A DNA stretch of 64,000 nucleotides from Desulfovibrio sp. OH1186_COT-070 (lineage in GTDB: Bacteria > Desulfobacterota > Desulfovibrionia > Desulfovibrionales > Desulfovibrionaceae): positions 1 through 64,000 of the forward strand of contig NZ_RQYH01000002.1 in NCBI RefSeq assembly GCF_003860215.1, in the 5' to 3' direction. This document shows positions 34,781 to 43,875 of this stretch, one piece after another (position 1 is the stretch's first letter; each line of letters opens with the position of its first letter). Made by a program: the position numbers and the translations under genes. The notes below the pieces were generated by a model. That model was not told where the DNA came from. It did not search any database and saw nothing but the letters and a program-made list of their open reading frames with translations.

Positions 34781-36141
34781 CTGTTTTCCGCGGGAGTGGA
34801 CAGGGTGCGCAGCCGGTCCGCAAGGGTTGTGTCCTGATAGAGGTTTTTCAGTTCCCTGCCCGGCGTGATGGAGGTCACCGCCGTTCTGCCGATGACAAAA
34901 CGCGCGTTGTCGTTGCCCCCCTCGGTGGTGCGCACGCCCCAGAAATTGTGGAAGACGGCGGGCCGCCCCTTGTGTGTGCCCACATAGAGCATGATGTGTC
35001 CGCGCATGCCCACCAGGCTGAGAAAGGGAATGCCGTTCCGGACAATCAGATTTTCCTTTTCTTCCGTGCTCATGCCTTCCAGAGGCACAATGGCTCCGAT
35101 GCGGGCCTGGGCTGAGGAATTGCGCGGCAGCCAGATGCCGAAAGGCGTAAAAAATTCGCGGGTCAGGGCAGAGCAGTCCCTCTCGCCAAACATTCCGCCC
35201 CATCCGTAGGGCTGGTGCATCATCACGTTGCCCACCCGCGCCGCGTTGGCCGCCGTCATGGGAACGGGCCAACGGGCAGCGTCGGCAGCGGCAAGCTGCA
35301 CGGAAAGGGTCGCGGCCATGCCGTCCGCGCCACGCACGGGAACCTGCACGTGCATATGGCCCTGTGCTGTGGGGGCTGCGGCGTGCAGGGGCAAAAGAGT
35401 CCCGATATTGGCCGTCACCGTGCCGGAAGGCAGGGGCAGGCCAACCTTGTCGCGCAGCAGGGCTGCAAGGGGGGCGGAGCGGTAGCTCCGGACGAACTCC
35501 GGGCTGACGGCGGCCAGATCCCCGGCAGACACCCAGCCACCGGCCACCGGGCATTCCACATAGTGCCACCGGCTGTCCAGACTGGTGTGCACAATGCGCA
35601 CGGGCGTGCCCACGGGCAACAGGGAATACTGGATGTAGTCAAAGGGATTGGCGCGCGGATCGGGCGTGGGTTCGGAAAAACGGGCTTCTGCCGTGGGCAT
35701 TTCGCGCAGATTTGTATTGCGCAGCGTGATGGCTGGCTGGCTGCCGGAGGGAAAATTTGCAAGGTCGGCATTGCGGGCCAATCCGTCCCACTCCTCCTGG
35801 GTCCAGCGGACGTTGCCGTGCCGGTATCCTCTGGCCTTTTTGAAAATGGCCGCCACATCCCGCTTGCGAACAGAACCCCTGGTCATGTTCCAGGGGCCGA
35901 AAAAAATGGACTGAAAACGGGCGGACTGGACGCTTTGCTCCGCAGGCGAAAGCAGGGGCTTGTCAGGAGAATTTTTGCGGGCATAGACCGCAAGATCCTG
36001 GGGAAAGCGGCGCTGATCTTCCAGAGTGCCCATCCAGGGGGCGGGGGGGCAGACTTCGCGGGAAGGCTTCTGCCTGCCGCCGCAGGCGGCCAGCAGGCAG
36101 AAACAAAGGCAGATCAGGAGCAGGCTGTGGCGTCTGGGCAT
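34777..36141 (-). CDS. SH3-containing NlpC/P60 peptidoglycan hydrolase lipoprotein
   Basis: A 454-residue lipoprotein (signal core LLLICLCFCLLAAC, lipidated Cys20) that resembles the D. vulgaris protein with two SH3b domains ahead of an NlpC/P60 domain. The SH3b part (about 145-280) includes RNTNLREMPT and LPVGTPVRIVH. The hydrolase has Cys in GERDCSALTREFF, His in MRGHIMLYVG and a third residue at VFHNFWG. Such enzymes cut D-Glu-diamino acid bonds in stem peptides. GGAGG precedes the start at 36141. Translation is coupled to the downstream RluA-CoaE fusion. Confidence 0.92.
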   Translation of the reverse strand: MPRRHSLLLICLCFCLLAACGGRQKPSREVCPPAPWMGTLEDQRRFPQDLAVYARKNSPDKPLLSPAEQSVQSARFQSIFFGPWNMTRGSVRKRDVAAIFKKARGYRHGNVRWTQEEWDGLARNADLANFPSGSQPAITLRNTNLREMPTAEARFSEPTPDPRANPFDYIQYSLLPVGTPVRIVHTSLDSRWHYVECPVAGGWVSAGDLAAVSPEFVRSYRSAPLAALLRDKVGLPLPSGTVTANIGTLLPLHAAAPTAQGHMHVQVPVRGADGMAATLSVQLAAADAARWPVPMTAANAARVGNVMMHQPYGWGGMFGERDCSALTREFFTPFGIWLPRNSSAQARIGAIVPLEGMSTEEKENLIVRNGIPFLSLVGMRGHIMLYVGTHKGRPAVFHNFWGVRTTEGGNDNARFVIGRTAVTSITPGRELKNLYQDTTLADRLRTLSTPAENR

Positions 36142-36307
36142 GAAAACATATCCTCCGTGAACCGTTTTTTGCGTCCGCAAGCAACAGCCTAGCATTGACA
36201 GGAGCACGGAGCAACGCCCGCTCCCCAACCCTGGCAAAAGAGCCTTTGGCCGTGCGCTGGCTTGTTTTTCGGCTGTATATGCCGTAGGTTGCAGAACAGG
36301 AAGAAGC

Positions 36308-37534
36308 ATGGCGGTTTTTCTGGTCATACAGGCAGCGCGTTTCGGCGATCTGGTGCAGAGCAAGCGCCTTGTGCTCACGCTTGCCCGGCGGGGAACAGTG
36401 CATCTGGCCGTGGATGCGGCCCTCGCGGATCTGGCGCGCCTGCTCTATCCCTTTGCCGTGGTGCACGGCCTTGCGCTGCACGGCACGCCCACGGCCTCCG
36501 GCCTCGAAGCCAACAAAAAAGTGCTGGCCACATGGCGCACAACGCATTTTGACGCTGTCTGCAACTGCAATTTTTCCGGACTCACGGCGGCCCTGTGCCG
36601 CATATTCCCGCAAGAGCGCGTTCACGGCTACCGCTGGGACGCCGGGGGCATTGTGCGTTCGCCCTGGGCCAGAACGGGTTTTCTGCTCAGCCGCAAGCGT
36701 TGCGCAAGCCCCCTCAATCTGGTGGATTTTTGGGCGCATTTTGCCCCCGAACCGCTGCCCGCGCATGCGGTCAATCCTCCTGCCCGCCGCGGCGGACAGG
36801 GGCTGGGCGTTGTTCTTTCCGGCCGGGAGGCACGCCGTTCCCTGCCAGCAGCCGTGCTGGCCAATGTGGTCACCACGGCCTTTGGCGCGCTGGGCGGAAC
36901 CGACATACGCCTTCTGGGAACAGCCGCGGAACAGCCGACGGCCCGCCGCCTGCTGCGGCTTCTTCCGGGGCACGTCCGGAGCCGTGTGCGGGATTTGAGC
37001 GGCAAAACAGACTGGGCGGGGCTGAGCCACGCTCTGGCAGGGCTGGACGCCCTGATCTCGCCCGATACGGGCAGCATGCATCTGGCGGCGCATCTGGGCG
37101 TCCCCGTTCTGGCGTTTTTTCTTTCTTCCGCCTGGTGCCACGAAACCGGCCCCTACGGGCAGGGACATCATGTCTGGCAGGCCGCGCCGCCGTGTGCGCC
37201 CTGCCTGGAGTCCGCGCCCTGCCCCCACGGCACGGCCTGTCTTTTGCCCTTTGAACGCAGGGAACTGCTGCGCTCCGTGGCCGCAGTGCTTGCCCAAACT
37301 CTGTCCGTTCCCGATCCCGGCAGCGGCCTGCAAATCTGGCGCACCGGGGTGGACGCCCTGGGCGCTGCCCCCCGCCTGATCGCGGGAGAGGACGCGCACG
37401 CGCCCGCCCGCGCCCAAGCGCGTGCCTTCTGCGCCCAAAGCCTGCGCCTGCCCCCCTGCACACAGCAAAAATTTGACGACCCCTGGCCCGTTGACGATAC
37501 GGACTGGATGTTGCCGCCGTGGAGGTACTGCTGA
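36308..37534 (+). CDS. Heptosyltransferase-like glycosyltransferase (GT9)
   Basis: A 408-residue GT-B protein of the ADP-heptose LPS heptosyltransferase family. QAARFGDLVQSKRLVLTLA is the family start, VLSGREARRSLP sits at the interlobe, and SPDTGSMHLAAHLGVPVLAFFLSSA is the conserved nucleotide-sugar motif. A Cys-rich CAPCLESAPCPHGTAC resembles the region seen in several GT9 members. It fits with hldE elsewhere in the window, though acceptor and sugar are unknown. AGGAAGA precedes the ATG. The last base overlaps the next start (TGATG). Confidence 0.88.
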   Translation: MAVFLVIQAARFGDLVQSKRLVLTLARRGTVHLAVDAALADLARLLYPFAVVHGLALHGTPTASGLEANKKVLATWRTTHFDAVCNCNFSGLTAALCRIFPQERVHGYRWDAGGIVRSPWARTGFLLSRKRCASPLNLVDFWAHFAPEPLPAHAVNPPARRGGQGLGVVLSGREARRSLPAAVLANVVTTAFGALGGTDIRLLGTAAEQPTARRLLRLLPGHVRSRVRDLSGKTDWAGLSHALAGLDALISPDTGSMHLAAHLGVPVLAFFLSSAWCHETGPYGQGHHVWQAAPPCAPCLESAPCPHGTACLLPFERRELLRSVAAVLAQTLSVPDPGSGLQIWRTGVDALGAAPRLIAGEDAHAPARAQARAFCAQSLRLPPCTQQKFDDPWPVDDTDWMLPPWRYC

Positions 37535-38811
37535 TGGCCCGGACTCCGTTGCGCATTCTTGTGGTTCTGCCCATGTACGGCGGCTCGCTGCCCATCGGAA
37601 GATACTGTGCGCGGGCGCTGGCGGGCATGGGGCATACGGTGCGCGTGTTCGAGGCCCCTGCCCTGTATCCTGCCTTTACGGGCCTGCGCGAACTGGCCCT
37701 TGGGCCGTCACAGACAGCGCAGTTGGAGAGTTCCTTTCTGCAGGTGGTGTCCCAGGCTGTGTGGGCACAGGCGCAGGCTCTGGAACCGCATCTGGTGCTG
37801 AGCATGGCCCAGGCTCCCGTGGGCCGCAGCCTTTTGCAGCGTTTCCGGCGCACGGGCATACGCACGGCCATGTGGTTTGTGGAAGATCACCGGGTCTTCG
37901 GCTACTGGCGGGCCTATGCGCCCCTCTACGACATTTTTGCCGTTATCCAGAAAGAACCGTTTTTGGGTCTGCTCTCCGAAGCCGGGCAGAATAACGCCCT
38001 CTATCTGCCGCTGGCGGCTCTGCCCGATTTTCATGTTCCCGTGCAACTTACAGAGGAAGAACGGCAGGAATACGGGGCGGACATCGGCTTTCTGGGAGCG
38101 GGCTACCCCAACCGCAGGCGGGCCTTCCGGCCTCTGGCGGGGCGGAATTTCAAGATATGGGGTTCGGACTGGGAGGGAGAAAGCCTTCTGGCCGCCCATG
38201 TGCAGCGGGGCGGAGCGCGCATCGGGGCCGGGGAAAGCGTGAAGATTTACAGCGCCACCCGCGTCAACCTGAATCTCCATTCCAGTCTCGGCACCGGAGA
38301 TCTGGTCAGCCACGGGGATTTTGTCAATCCGCGCACTTTTGAACTGGCCGCCATCGGCGCGTTCCAACTGGTGGACAAACGCACCCTGCTGCCGGAACTC
38401 TTTGCGGACGACGAATTGGCCACATTCTCCAGTACGGAAGAAATGTATGCCGGGATTGACCATTTTCTGGCCCATCCCGAACAGATGCTGGCCTGGACAG
38501 AACGCGCCCGCGCCCGCGTGCTGCGCGACCACAGCTATGGGCAACGCATGGCACAACTTCTGGACTTCACGGCCCTGCGCCTCGGCCCCTGGCCGGAGGA
38601 AGAAAGAACGGCAGAGGCTGATTTTCCTCCGGAACTGCCGTCAGAACTGCAACAGGAGCTGGCAAAAATGGTGCAGGAACTGGGTCTCGGCCCGAGCGCC
38701 GGATTCGGGGAAACCGTTGCGGCCCTGCGCGCGCGCAGCGGCGCGCTGACCGAGGCAGAAACCGGCCTGCTGTTTCTGGACGAATGGCGCAAACAGTACC
38801 TGAAAAAGTGA
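37534..38811 (+). CDS. CgeB-like glycosyltransferase/spore-protein-maturation family
   Basis: A 425-residue GT-B-like protein. It has ILVVLPMYGGSLPIGRYCARAL at the start, MWFVEDHRVFGYWRAYAPLYD in the middle, and the CgeB block GFLGAGYPNRRRAFRP... KIYSATRVNLNLHSS... NPRTFELAAIGAFQLVDKR. Related proteins in Desulfovibrio sit among surface-polysaccharide genes and are annotated as glycosyltransferases. I choose 37534 because GGAGG lies 8 bases upstream; a GTG at 37519 is the alternative. It is coupled to the GT9 gene. Confidence 0.85.
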   Translation: MARTPLRILVVLPMYGGSLPIGRYCARALAGMGHTVRVFEAPALYPAFTGLRELALGPSQTAQLESSFLQVVSQAVWAQAQALEPHLVLSMAQAPVGRSLLQRFRRTGIRTAMWFVEDHRVFGYWRAYAPLYDIFAVIQKEPFLGLLSEAGQNNALYLPLAALPDFHVPVQLTEEERQEYGADIGFLGAGYPNRRRAFRPLAGRNFKIWGSDWEGESLLAAHVQRGGARIGAGESVKIYSATRVNLNLHSSLGTGDLVSHGDFVNPRTFELAAIGAFQLVDKRTLLPELFADDELATFSSTEEMYAGIDHFLAHPEQMLAWTERARARVLRDHSYGQRMAQLLDFTALRLGPWPEEERTAEADFPPELPSELQQELAKMVQELGLGPSAGFGETVAALRARSGALTEAETGLLFLDEWRKQYLKK

Positions 38812-38852
38812 GCGTCCAGGCCCTACCCGGCGCGCTCTGCCCCAAAGCCGCC

Positions 38853-39869
38853 TTACGGGAGGGCGGCTCCGCCCGCAGGCAGGGCAATGGCCGTGACCGC
38901 GTCAAAATAGGGCTGCGCAAAGGCAACGGCCGCCAGCAGCGCCGCCAGCACAAGAGGCTTGAGGCGCAAAGGGGCGGAACTGCGGCTGACAGGAAGCCAG
39001 AGCACTGCGGGCAGAAGCCGGAAAAGCAGCAAAGCGCCTTCCCGCAGAAATTCCTCCTGAGAAAAGCTCGCTGTTTGCCCGTCCGGAAAAGCATCCAGCA
39101 AAAAAGAACCCAGCAGCAAAAGCCAGAACACGGCCCAGGCGTTGCGCGCCCAGGCGGCGCACCAGGGAAGCGCGGCATTGTAGTGGTCGCGGCCGTAGTC
39201 GTCGGCCTTGCGCCGCACCACCAGCCAGAGCGCGCCGCAGCCTCCGGCAAAAGCCAGAATCAGGGGGGGCAGCCAGTAGATAGCCCGCCAGAAGGGGCTC
39301 AGCCAGCCCGGAAAAAAGATTTCGGGCAGGGCAAGATGGATGTCCGGGGGCAGGGCCGCAGCGCTGAGCAGCCGGGCGCAGGCCAAGGCCGCCAGAAGGG
39401 CAATGCAGCCCGCAACGCCGCTGGCAATGCCCAGCATGACGTGAACAGCGACCATATCCCGCATATGTTTCCAGAGGGTGAAATACAGGCTGCTGCAAAG
39501 CACTGCCACGCCCAGCAGCGTCCAGCTGATTTCCAGCGCAAGCTGCAACAGGGAGCCGGAAGCATATGCGCTTTCCGTCAGGAAAAGCCATATCCTGCTG
39601 CCCACAAGCAGCAGCCAGCCCAGGCACATGCCCAGAAGCCCCAACTGGCGGGAAAGTTTTTCGCACGAGGAGCGTCGGCGCGTGACCGCCAGAACCCTGG
39701 CGGTGGTGGACAGAAAGCCCATACCGGCGAAAGCCAGCAGGGCCGCCAGCGGCAGAACCACGCCAAGACTGCGCAGAGCCTGGCGCGCCAGGGGAAAAGC
39801 CTGCAAAAACGCTTGCAGCGCCTCGGGAATGACAGCCAGCGAGGCCGCCATGTCTTGCAGAATGTTCAT
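38853..39869 (-). CDS. Integral membrane protein of unknown function
   Basis: A 338-residue protein with about eight hydrophobic segments and short loops. Features are LGVVLPLAALLAFAGMGFL, LLGMCLGWLLLVGSRIWLFL and several Trp-rich helices such as FWRAIYWLPPLILAF. I see no cofactor or transport motif. The start at 39869 follows AGGGAGCTTC; a longer frame to 40166 has no ribosome site and would overlap the divergent lipoprotein gene. It converges on the CgeB-like gene with 41 bases between them. Confidence 0.7.
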   Translation of the reverse strand: MNILQDMAASLAVIPEALQAFLQAFPLARQALRSLGVVLPLAALLAFAGMGFLSTTARVLAVTRRRSSCEKLSRQLGLLGMCLGWLLLVGSRIWLFLTESAYASGSLLQLALEISWTLLGVAVLCSSLYFTLWKHMRDMVAVHVMLGIASGVAGCIALLAALACARLLSAAALPPDIHLALPEIFFPGWLSPFWRAIYWLPPLILAFAGGCGALWLVVRRKADDYGRDHYNAALPWCAAWARNAWAVFWLLLLGSFLLDAFPDGQTASFSQEEFLREGALLLFRLLPAVLWLPVSRSSAPLRLKPLVLAALLAAVAFAQPYFDAVTAIALPAGGAALP

Positions 39870-40077
39870 GAAGCTCCCTGCATCTGTACGGATTGTGCCT
39901 TTTGCCCGAATCCGGCGCGGTTCGGCGCGTGCGCCTGCCGGAAAGCCCGCGTGCGCACAACCTTGCGTTGACCGGTGAAGATGCGTTATCGTCACGCAAC
40001 GTGTCCAGTTCTTGCCTGAAAATTTCTTTTGCCGCAAGGGCATGGCATCAGTCGTGCGGTACGCGGGGGAGCAGCCG

Positions 40078-41400
40078 ATGGGGAAAATACTTCTTGCGCT
40101 TTTGGTCTGCCTGACGCTGACAGCCGGATGCGCGTCTTCAAGCCGCATGAGCCGCATGGAAGACACCGGGAAAGCGCATCAGGATCTTTTGCAGCAGACA
40201 GACCGCAGGCTGCGCGCGCTGGAACAGGGTATGGCCGGTCTTGAAGGCCGGATGGCGCAGCTTGATGCCAGAAAATACGAAGTCCGCACCAGGGGAGGAA
40301 AAAATACCGGCCTGATGGTGGTTCCCCTGCCTCTGCCCCCGCAGGAGAGCAAAACTCCTGCGGACGCCGCCCCCAAAACGCCTGCGCCGTCTCCCGCTCC
40401 GCAGGCTGCGGCCGCTCCCGCGCCTTCTTCCGCGGGGCAGGCTTCTTCCGCACCGACTTCCGGGCCGACTGCGGGCGAACCTGCGGCGCACCCCGCCTCC
40501 CCGCCCGCAGGCCGGATCATTGATCCGGCGGCTCCGCCGCATCCTCTGACAGGGGCTGCCGCCGCGCCCGCCAAGGCATCCGCGCCTCCCGCATCTGCCG
40601 CGCCCACGGAAAAACAAAAGGCCAGAAGGGCCACACCATCCGGAACGCCCGCCCTGCCCGCACCCGCCGGGGCAACCGGATCGGCCGGGCCTGCCGCAAC
40701 GCCGCCCGGGCCTTCCGCTCTCGGCCTGCCGCCGGAATCCGCCCCGCCGGAAAGCCCCCAGGCCCCCGCGCAAAATACGCCGCCCGCTCCTGCCGCCAAC
40801 GGAAGAGCGCACGCCGCCAACGGGCAGGACGTTCCCGTGCCTGTGCTGCCTGCGGCAAACCTGCCTCTGCCGCCGGAAAGCCCCTCGCTGGGGCTGCCGC
40901 CAACAGAGGCTCCCCCTGCGCCCGCAGCAGCCTCCGCGTCAACAACCCCGCCAGCAAGTCCGCCAACGCCCGCACCGGCGTCCGCGCCGCCCGCTCCTCC
41001 GGCCGGGCCTGCCGTGCCCGCAAGCGCCAAGGGAGAAGCCGCGGCATACCAGGCGGCCCTGCGGCCCGCCCTGGCCGGGCGTGCGGCGGAAAGCATCCCG
41101 CTTTTTGAGAACTTTCTGCAACAGTATCCGCAGGGGCGCTATGCCGCCAACGCGCAGTACTGGATCGGCGAGGGCCTGTACTCCCAGGGCAAGTATCAGG
41201 AAGCCCTGGCCCGTTTCCGGCAGGTGGACGCCGACTGGCCCCGGCACCACAAAAATGCCGATGCCCTGCTCAAAACCGGCATGACCCTGGCCCGTCTCGG
41301 CGACCGGGAGGGGGCGGCACAGGCCTACAAAAAGGTTCTGGACCAGTTTCCCTCCTCCGAAGCCGCCGGAAAGGTGCGCACGCGCGGCCTGGCCCGCTGA
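40078..41400 (+). CDS. CpoB/YbgF-like lipoprotein with long Pro/Ala linker
   Basis: A 440-residue lipoprotein (lipobox LTAGC, Cys21). A short coiled coil follows (MSRMEDTGKAHQDLLQQTDR, with EQGMAGLEGRMAQLD), then about 230 residues that are almost only Pro, Ala, Gly, Ser and Thr. The last 120 residues are tetratricopeptide repeats (AAESIPLFENFLQQYPQGRYAANAQYWIGE and LARLGDREGAAQAYKKVLDQFP), as in the Tol-Pal partner CpoB. No tol-pal genes are near. The linker may reach through peptidoglycan. GGGGGAG precedes ATG 40078. Confidence 0.82.
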   Translation: MGKILLALLVCLTLTAGCASSSRMSRMEDTGKAHQDLLQQTDRRLRALEQGMAGLEGRMAQLDARKYEVRTRGGKNTGLMVVPLPLPPQESKTPADAAPKTPAPSPAPQAAAAPAPSSAGQASSAPTSGPTAGEPAAHPASPPAGRIIDPAAPPHPLTGAAAAPAKASAPPASAAPTEKQKARRATPSGTPALPAPAGATGSAGPAATPPGPSALGLPPESAPPESPQAPAQNTPPAPAANGRAHAANGQDVPVPVLPAANLPLPPESPSLGLPPTEAPPAPAAASASTTPPASPPTPAPASAPPAPPAGPAVPASAKGEAAAYQAALRPALAGRAAESIPLFENFLQQYPQGRYAANAQYWIGEGLYSQGKYQEALARFRQVDADWPRHHKNADALLKTGMTLARLGDREGAAQAYKKVLDQFPSSEAAGKVRTRGLAR

Positions 41401-41404
41401 CGGC

Positions 41405-42676
41405 ATGTCTGGCAGGACCCGGCAGGGCATGACCGAGAAAGAACGCAGGGAATACTGGGCCTGCCTGGCCTTGCGGCACTGCCCCGGAGTGGGAGCGCGC
41501 ACGGCGTGCCGCCTGCTGCGCATTTTCGGCTCGGCATACGAGGCCTTGCAGGAGCGCCAGCGCTGGCCTGAAGCCGGACTGACCCCCAAACAGTCCGCAG
41601 CCTTGGCCGGCGGCGCGTGGCGCACTTCTGCCCGTGAGGAATGGGATCGGGCGCGCGATCTTGACGCGGCCATTGTCTTCTGGTCTTCCCCCGCCTATCC
41701 CCGCATGCTGCGCCTTCTGCCCGATGCTCCGGCGCTGCTCTACTGCCGGGGGGATTTGTCCCTGTTTTCTTCGGCATGTTTTGCCGTTGTGGGAGCGCGC
41801 CGGGCCACGCAACACGGGCAGGCCGTGGCGCAGCACATGGCGCGCTGCCTTTCGGCGTGCGGCATCAGCATTGTTTCCGGTCTGGCCCTGGGAATCGACA
41901 GGGTCGCCCACCAGGCGGCCCTGACACGGATCGGAAAAAGCATCGGCGTGCTGGGAACGGGCATTGACGTGCCCTATCCGCAGGCCAACAGGGATATTTT
42001 CGAGCAAATGCAAACGCAGGGCCTGCTTGTTTCGGAATGGGCGCCGGGCACGCTTCCCCTGCCGGGCAATTTTCCCGTCCGCAACCGCATCATCAGCGGG
42101 CTTTCTCTGGGCGTGCTGGTGGTGGAGGCCGCAGGCAGATCAGGCAGCCTGATCACGGCCCGCCTTGCGCTGGAGCAGAACCGCGAGGTCTTTGCCGTGC
42201 CCGGCCCTGCCCTGGATGCCCGCTGTCTGGGCAGTCAGGATCTGGTGCGTCAGGGAGCACGCGCGGTGTTCAATGCCGAGGACGTGCTGCGCGATCTGGC
42301 GGAAAATCTGCGGCCCTACGGCATCTCCCCGGAGAATCTGCCGGAGGGCGAAGACCTGCCAATTCCGCCAAGGAACGAAGCGGCAGACCGCCCGGCAAGG
42401 CCCGACCCCGGAGCAAGCCAGAAGCGCAAAAGCACTCCGGGTGCTGCGGGGCACCATCCTGCCCCGGCCATGCCCGCAACCGGGGCAGGCCCGCCGATAC
42501 CGGAGCACGGGGCCGCCCTGCTGGAGCGCCTGCGGGAGCACGGCGCGGAGCATGTGGACGTGCTGGCGCAGGGCCTGGGCCTTTCTGCGGGAGAAGCAAA
42601 TTCCCTGCTGGTGGAGTTGGAGATGTGGGGACTGGTGCGGCGCCTGCCGGGAGCGCGCTATGAGGTAAAGGCATGA
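41405..42676 (+). CDS. dprA: DNA processing protein DprA
   Basis: A 423-residue DprA/Smf that in other bacteria loads RecA on incoming single-stranded DNA. The N-terminal helix-hairpin-helix segment (CPGVGARTACRLLRIFG) is followed by the Rossmann domain (FAVVGARRAT, SGLALGIDRVAHQAAL, GTGIDVPYPQANRDIF, PVRNRIISGLS, GSLITARLALEQ, FAVPG). A Pro/Ala-rich linker leads to a C-terminal winged helix (ALLERLREHGAEHVDVLAQGLGLSAGEANSLLVELE). The start may instead be 41429. It overlaps the recombinase gene by 4 bases. Confidence 0.94.
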   Translation: MSGRTRQGMTEKERREYWACLALRHCPGVGARTACRLLRIFGSAYEALQERQRWPEAGLTPKQSAALAGGAWRTSAREEWDRARDLDAAIVFWSSPAYPRMLRLLPDAPALLYCRGDLSLFSSACFAVVGARRATQHGQAVAQHMARCLSACGISIVSGLALGIDRVAHQAALTRIGKSIGVLGTGIDVPYPQANRDIFEQMQTQGLLVSEWAPGTLPLPGNFPVRNRIISGLSLGVLVVEAAGRSGSLITARLALEQNREVFAVPGPALDARCLGSQDLVRQGARAVFNAEDVLRDLAENLRPYGISPENLPEGEDLPIPPRNEAADRPARPDPGASQKRKSTPGAAGHHPAPAMPATGAGPPIPEHGAALLERLREHGAEHVDVLAQGLGLSAGEANSLLVELEMWGLVRRLPGARYEVKA

Positions 42677-43632
42677 GCGGAACCGGGCGGACAAAAGGGC
42701 AGCCCGGCACGACGCGGGCAGAGACCGCTCTGGAGGCTTTTCTTGCCTGGATGGACGTGCAGAAGGGCGCGTCCGCAGCGACCTGCAAGGCCTATGCCAC
42801 GGATCTGCGGCAACTGGCCAGCTTTCTTGAGGATCAGGGGCAGAGTCTGGCCAGCCCGGAAAGTGTGACCCGCCGCCATATCCAGGCATTTGTGGCTTTT
42901 CTGTTCCGCCAGGGGGACGCCAAAAGCTCCATGGCCCGCAAACTGGCGGCGGCTCGTTCCTTTTTTCGCTTTCAGCAGCGCAACGGTTTGGTCCGGGAAA
43001 ATGTGGCCGCCCAGGTGCGCAACCCCCGTCAGGAAAGACGCCATCCCCGCGCCCTCAATGTGGACGAGGTGTTCGCCCTGCTGGACTCTCCCGGAGAGAG
43101 TGCGCAGACCGACGAACAAAAGCGCCTGCACTGCCGCGATCTGGCCCTGGCGGAACTGCTCTACGGGTCGGGGCTGCGCATTTCGGAGGCACTTGGCCTC
43201 AACCTCGACGATGTGCAGCTTTCCTCACGGGTGCTGCGGGTCATGGGCAAGGGCGCGCGGGAACGCCTTGCCCCGCTCTCCGACACCTCGTGCGCGCGCC
43301 TCAAAATCTGGTTGAGCGAACGCGCGCACATGGCGCAGCCGCAGGAGGAGGCGCTTTTTGTGGGAGCGCGCGGGGCACGCCTGAACCGGCGGGAGGGCAT
43401 GCGTATCGTGGAGCGGCTCTGTCGCCGGGCGGGGCTGGATTTTGCGGCTTCGCCGCACAGCCTGCGCCACTCCTTTGCCACCCACCTGCTGACCGCCGGA
43501 GCGGATTTGCGCAGCGTGCAGGAGCTTCTGGGGCACCGCAGGCTGACCACCACCCAGCGATATACCCGGCTCAGCCTGGAGCGTCTGGTGGAAGTGTACG
43601 ACCAGGCCCACCCCAAGTCCGGCAAAAAATGA
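42673..43632 (+). CDS. Tyrosine recombinase XerC/XerD-like
   Basis: A 319-residue integrase with the N-terminal core-binding SAM-like domain (1-125) and the catalytic domain. The full catalytic set is present: Arg169 (GSGLRISEAL), Lys193, His262-x-x-Arg265 (HSLRHSFATHLL), His288 (LLGHRRL) and Tyr297. Length and motifs fit chromosome-dimer resolution by XerC or XerD rather than a phage integrase. It is translationally coupled to dprA. GAGGTAAAGG precedes the start. Confidence 0.92.
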   Translation: MSGTGRTKGQPGTTRAETALEAFLAWMDVQKGASAATCKAYATDLRQLASFLEDQGQSLASPESVTRRHIQAFVAFLFRQGDAKSSMARKLAAARSFFRFQQRNGLVRENVAAQVRNPRQERRHPRALNVDEVFALLDSPGESAQTDEQKRLHCRDLALAELLYGSGLRISEALGLNLDDVQLSSRVLRVMGKGARERLAPLSDTSCARLKIWLSERAHMAQPQEEALFVGARGARLNRREGMRIVERLCRRAGLDFAASPHSLRHSFATHLLTAGADLRSVQELLGHRRLTTTQRYTRLSLERLVEVYDQAHPKSGKK

Positions 43633-43787
43633 GCCGCGCCATAGCTGCTGCAATCCCCCGCCAGCGGCTCCGCAATCGCCCGTTTTGCAGGCTGTTTCTG
43701 GCGGCCGCTAATGCGGGCGTTTTGCTGTCCGGAGCAAAAATTCCGGCCTGATACCCACGGTGCGCCGGAAATTTCGCAGAGCGGGGC

Positions 43788-43816
43788 TTGGCATGGGCAC
43801 GACTTTGTGCTAAAGA
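43788..43816 (+). promoter_or_regulatory. Promoter of ppaC
   Basis: TTGGCA (43788-43793), 17 bases, then TAAAGA (43811-43816), 60 bases before the ppaC start. The gap from 43633 holds no gene; a weak hairpin CCGC-TAAT-GCGG lies at 43705-43716. Confidence 0.5.
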
Positions 43817-43875
43817 GAACAAACGCGGCCATCCGGCCTAGCGCGCAACCGAACCCTACCGCGAAGGAGAGTCCC

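Noticed and set aside
34781-35569. Extension of the RluA-CoaE frame to a 795-residue protein
   Set aside because: The extra N-terminus overlaps the NlpC/P60 gene out of frame and has no domain. ATG 34780 overlaps the upstream stop in the usual coupled way.
40345-41050. Repetitive-looking GC-rich stretch as a DNA repeat or CRISPR-like array
   Set aside because: The repetition is only low-complexity Pro/Ala coding sequence inside the CpoB-like lipoprotein. No regular repeat-spacer pattern exists here or elsewhere in the window.
42673-43632. Xer-like recombinase as a sign of an integrated element
   Set aside because: It is coupled to dprA, has XerC/D length and motifs, and no element borders are visible. 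It is more likely the housekeeping recombinase.
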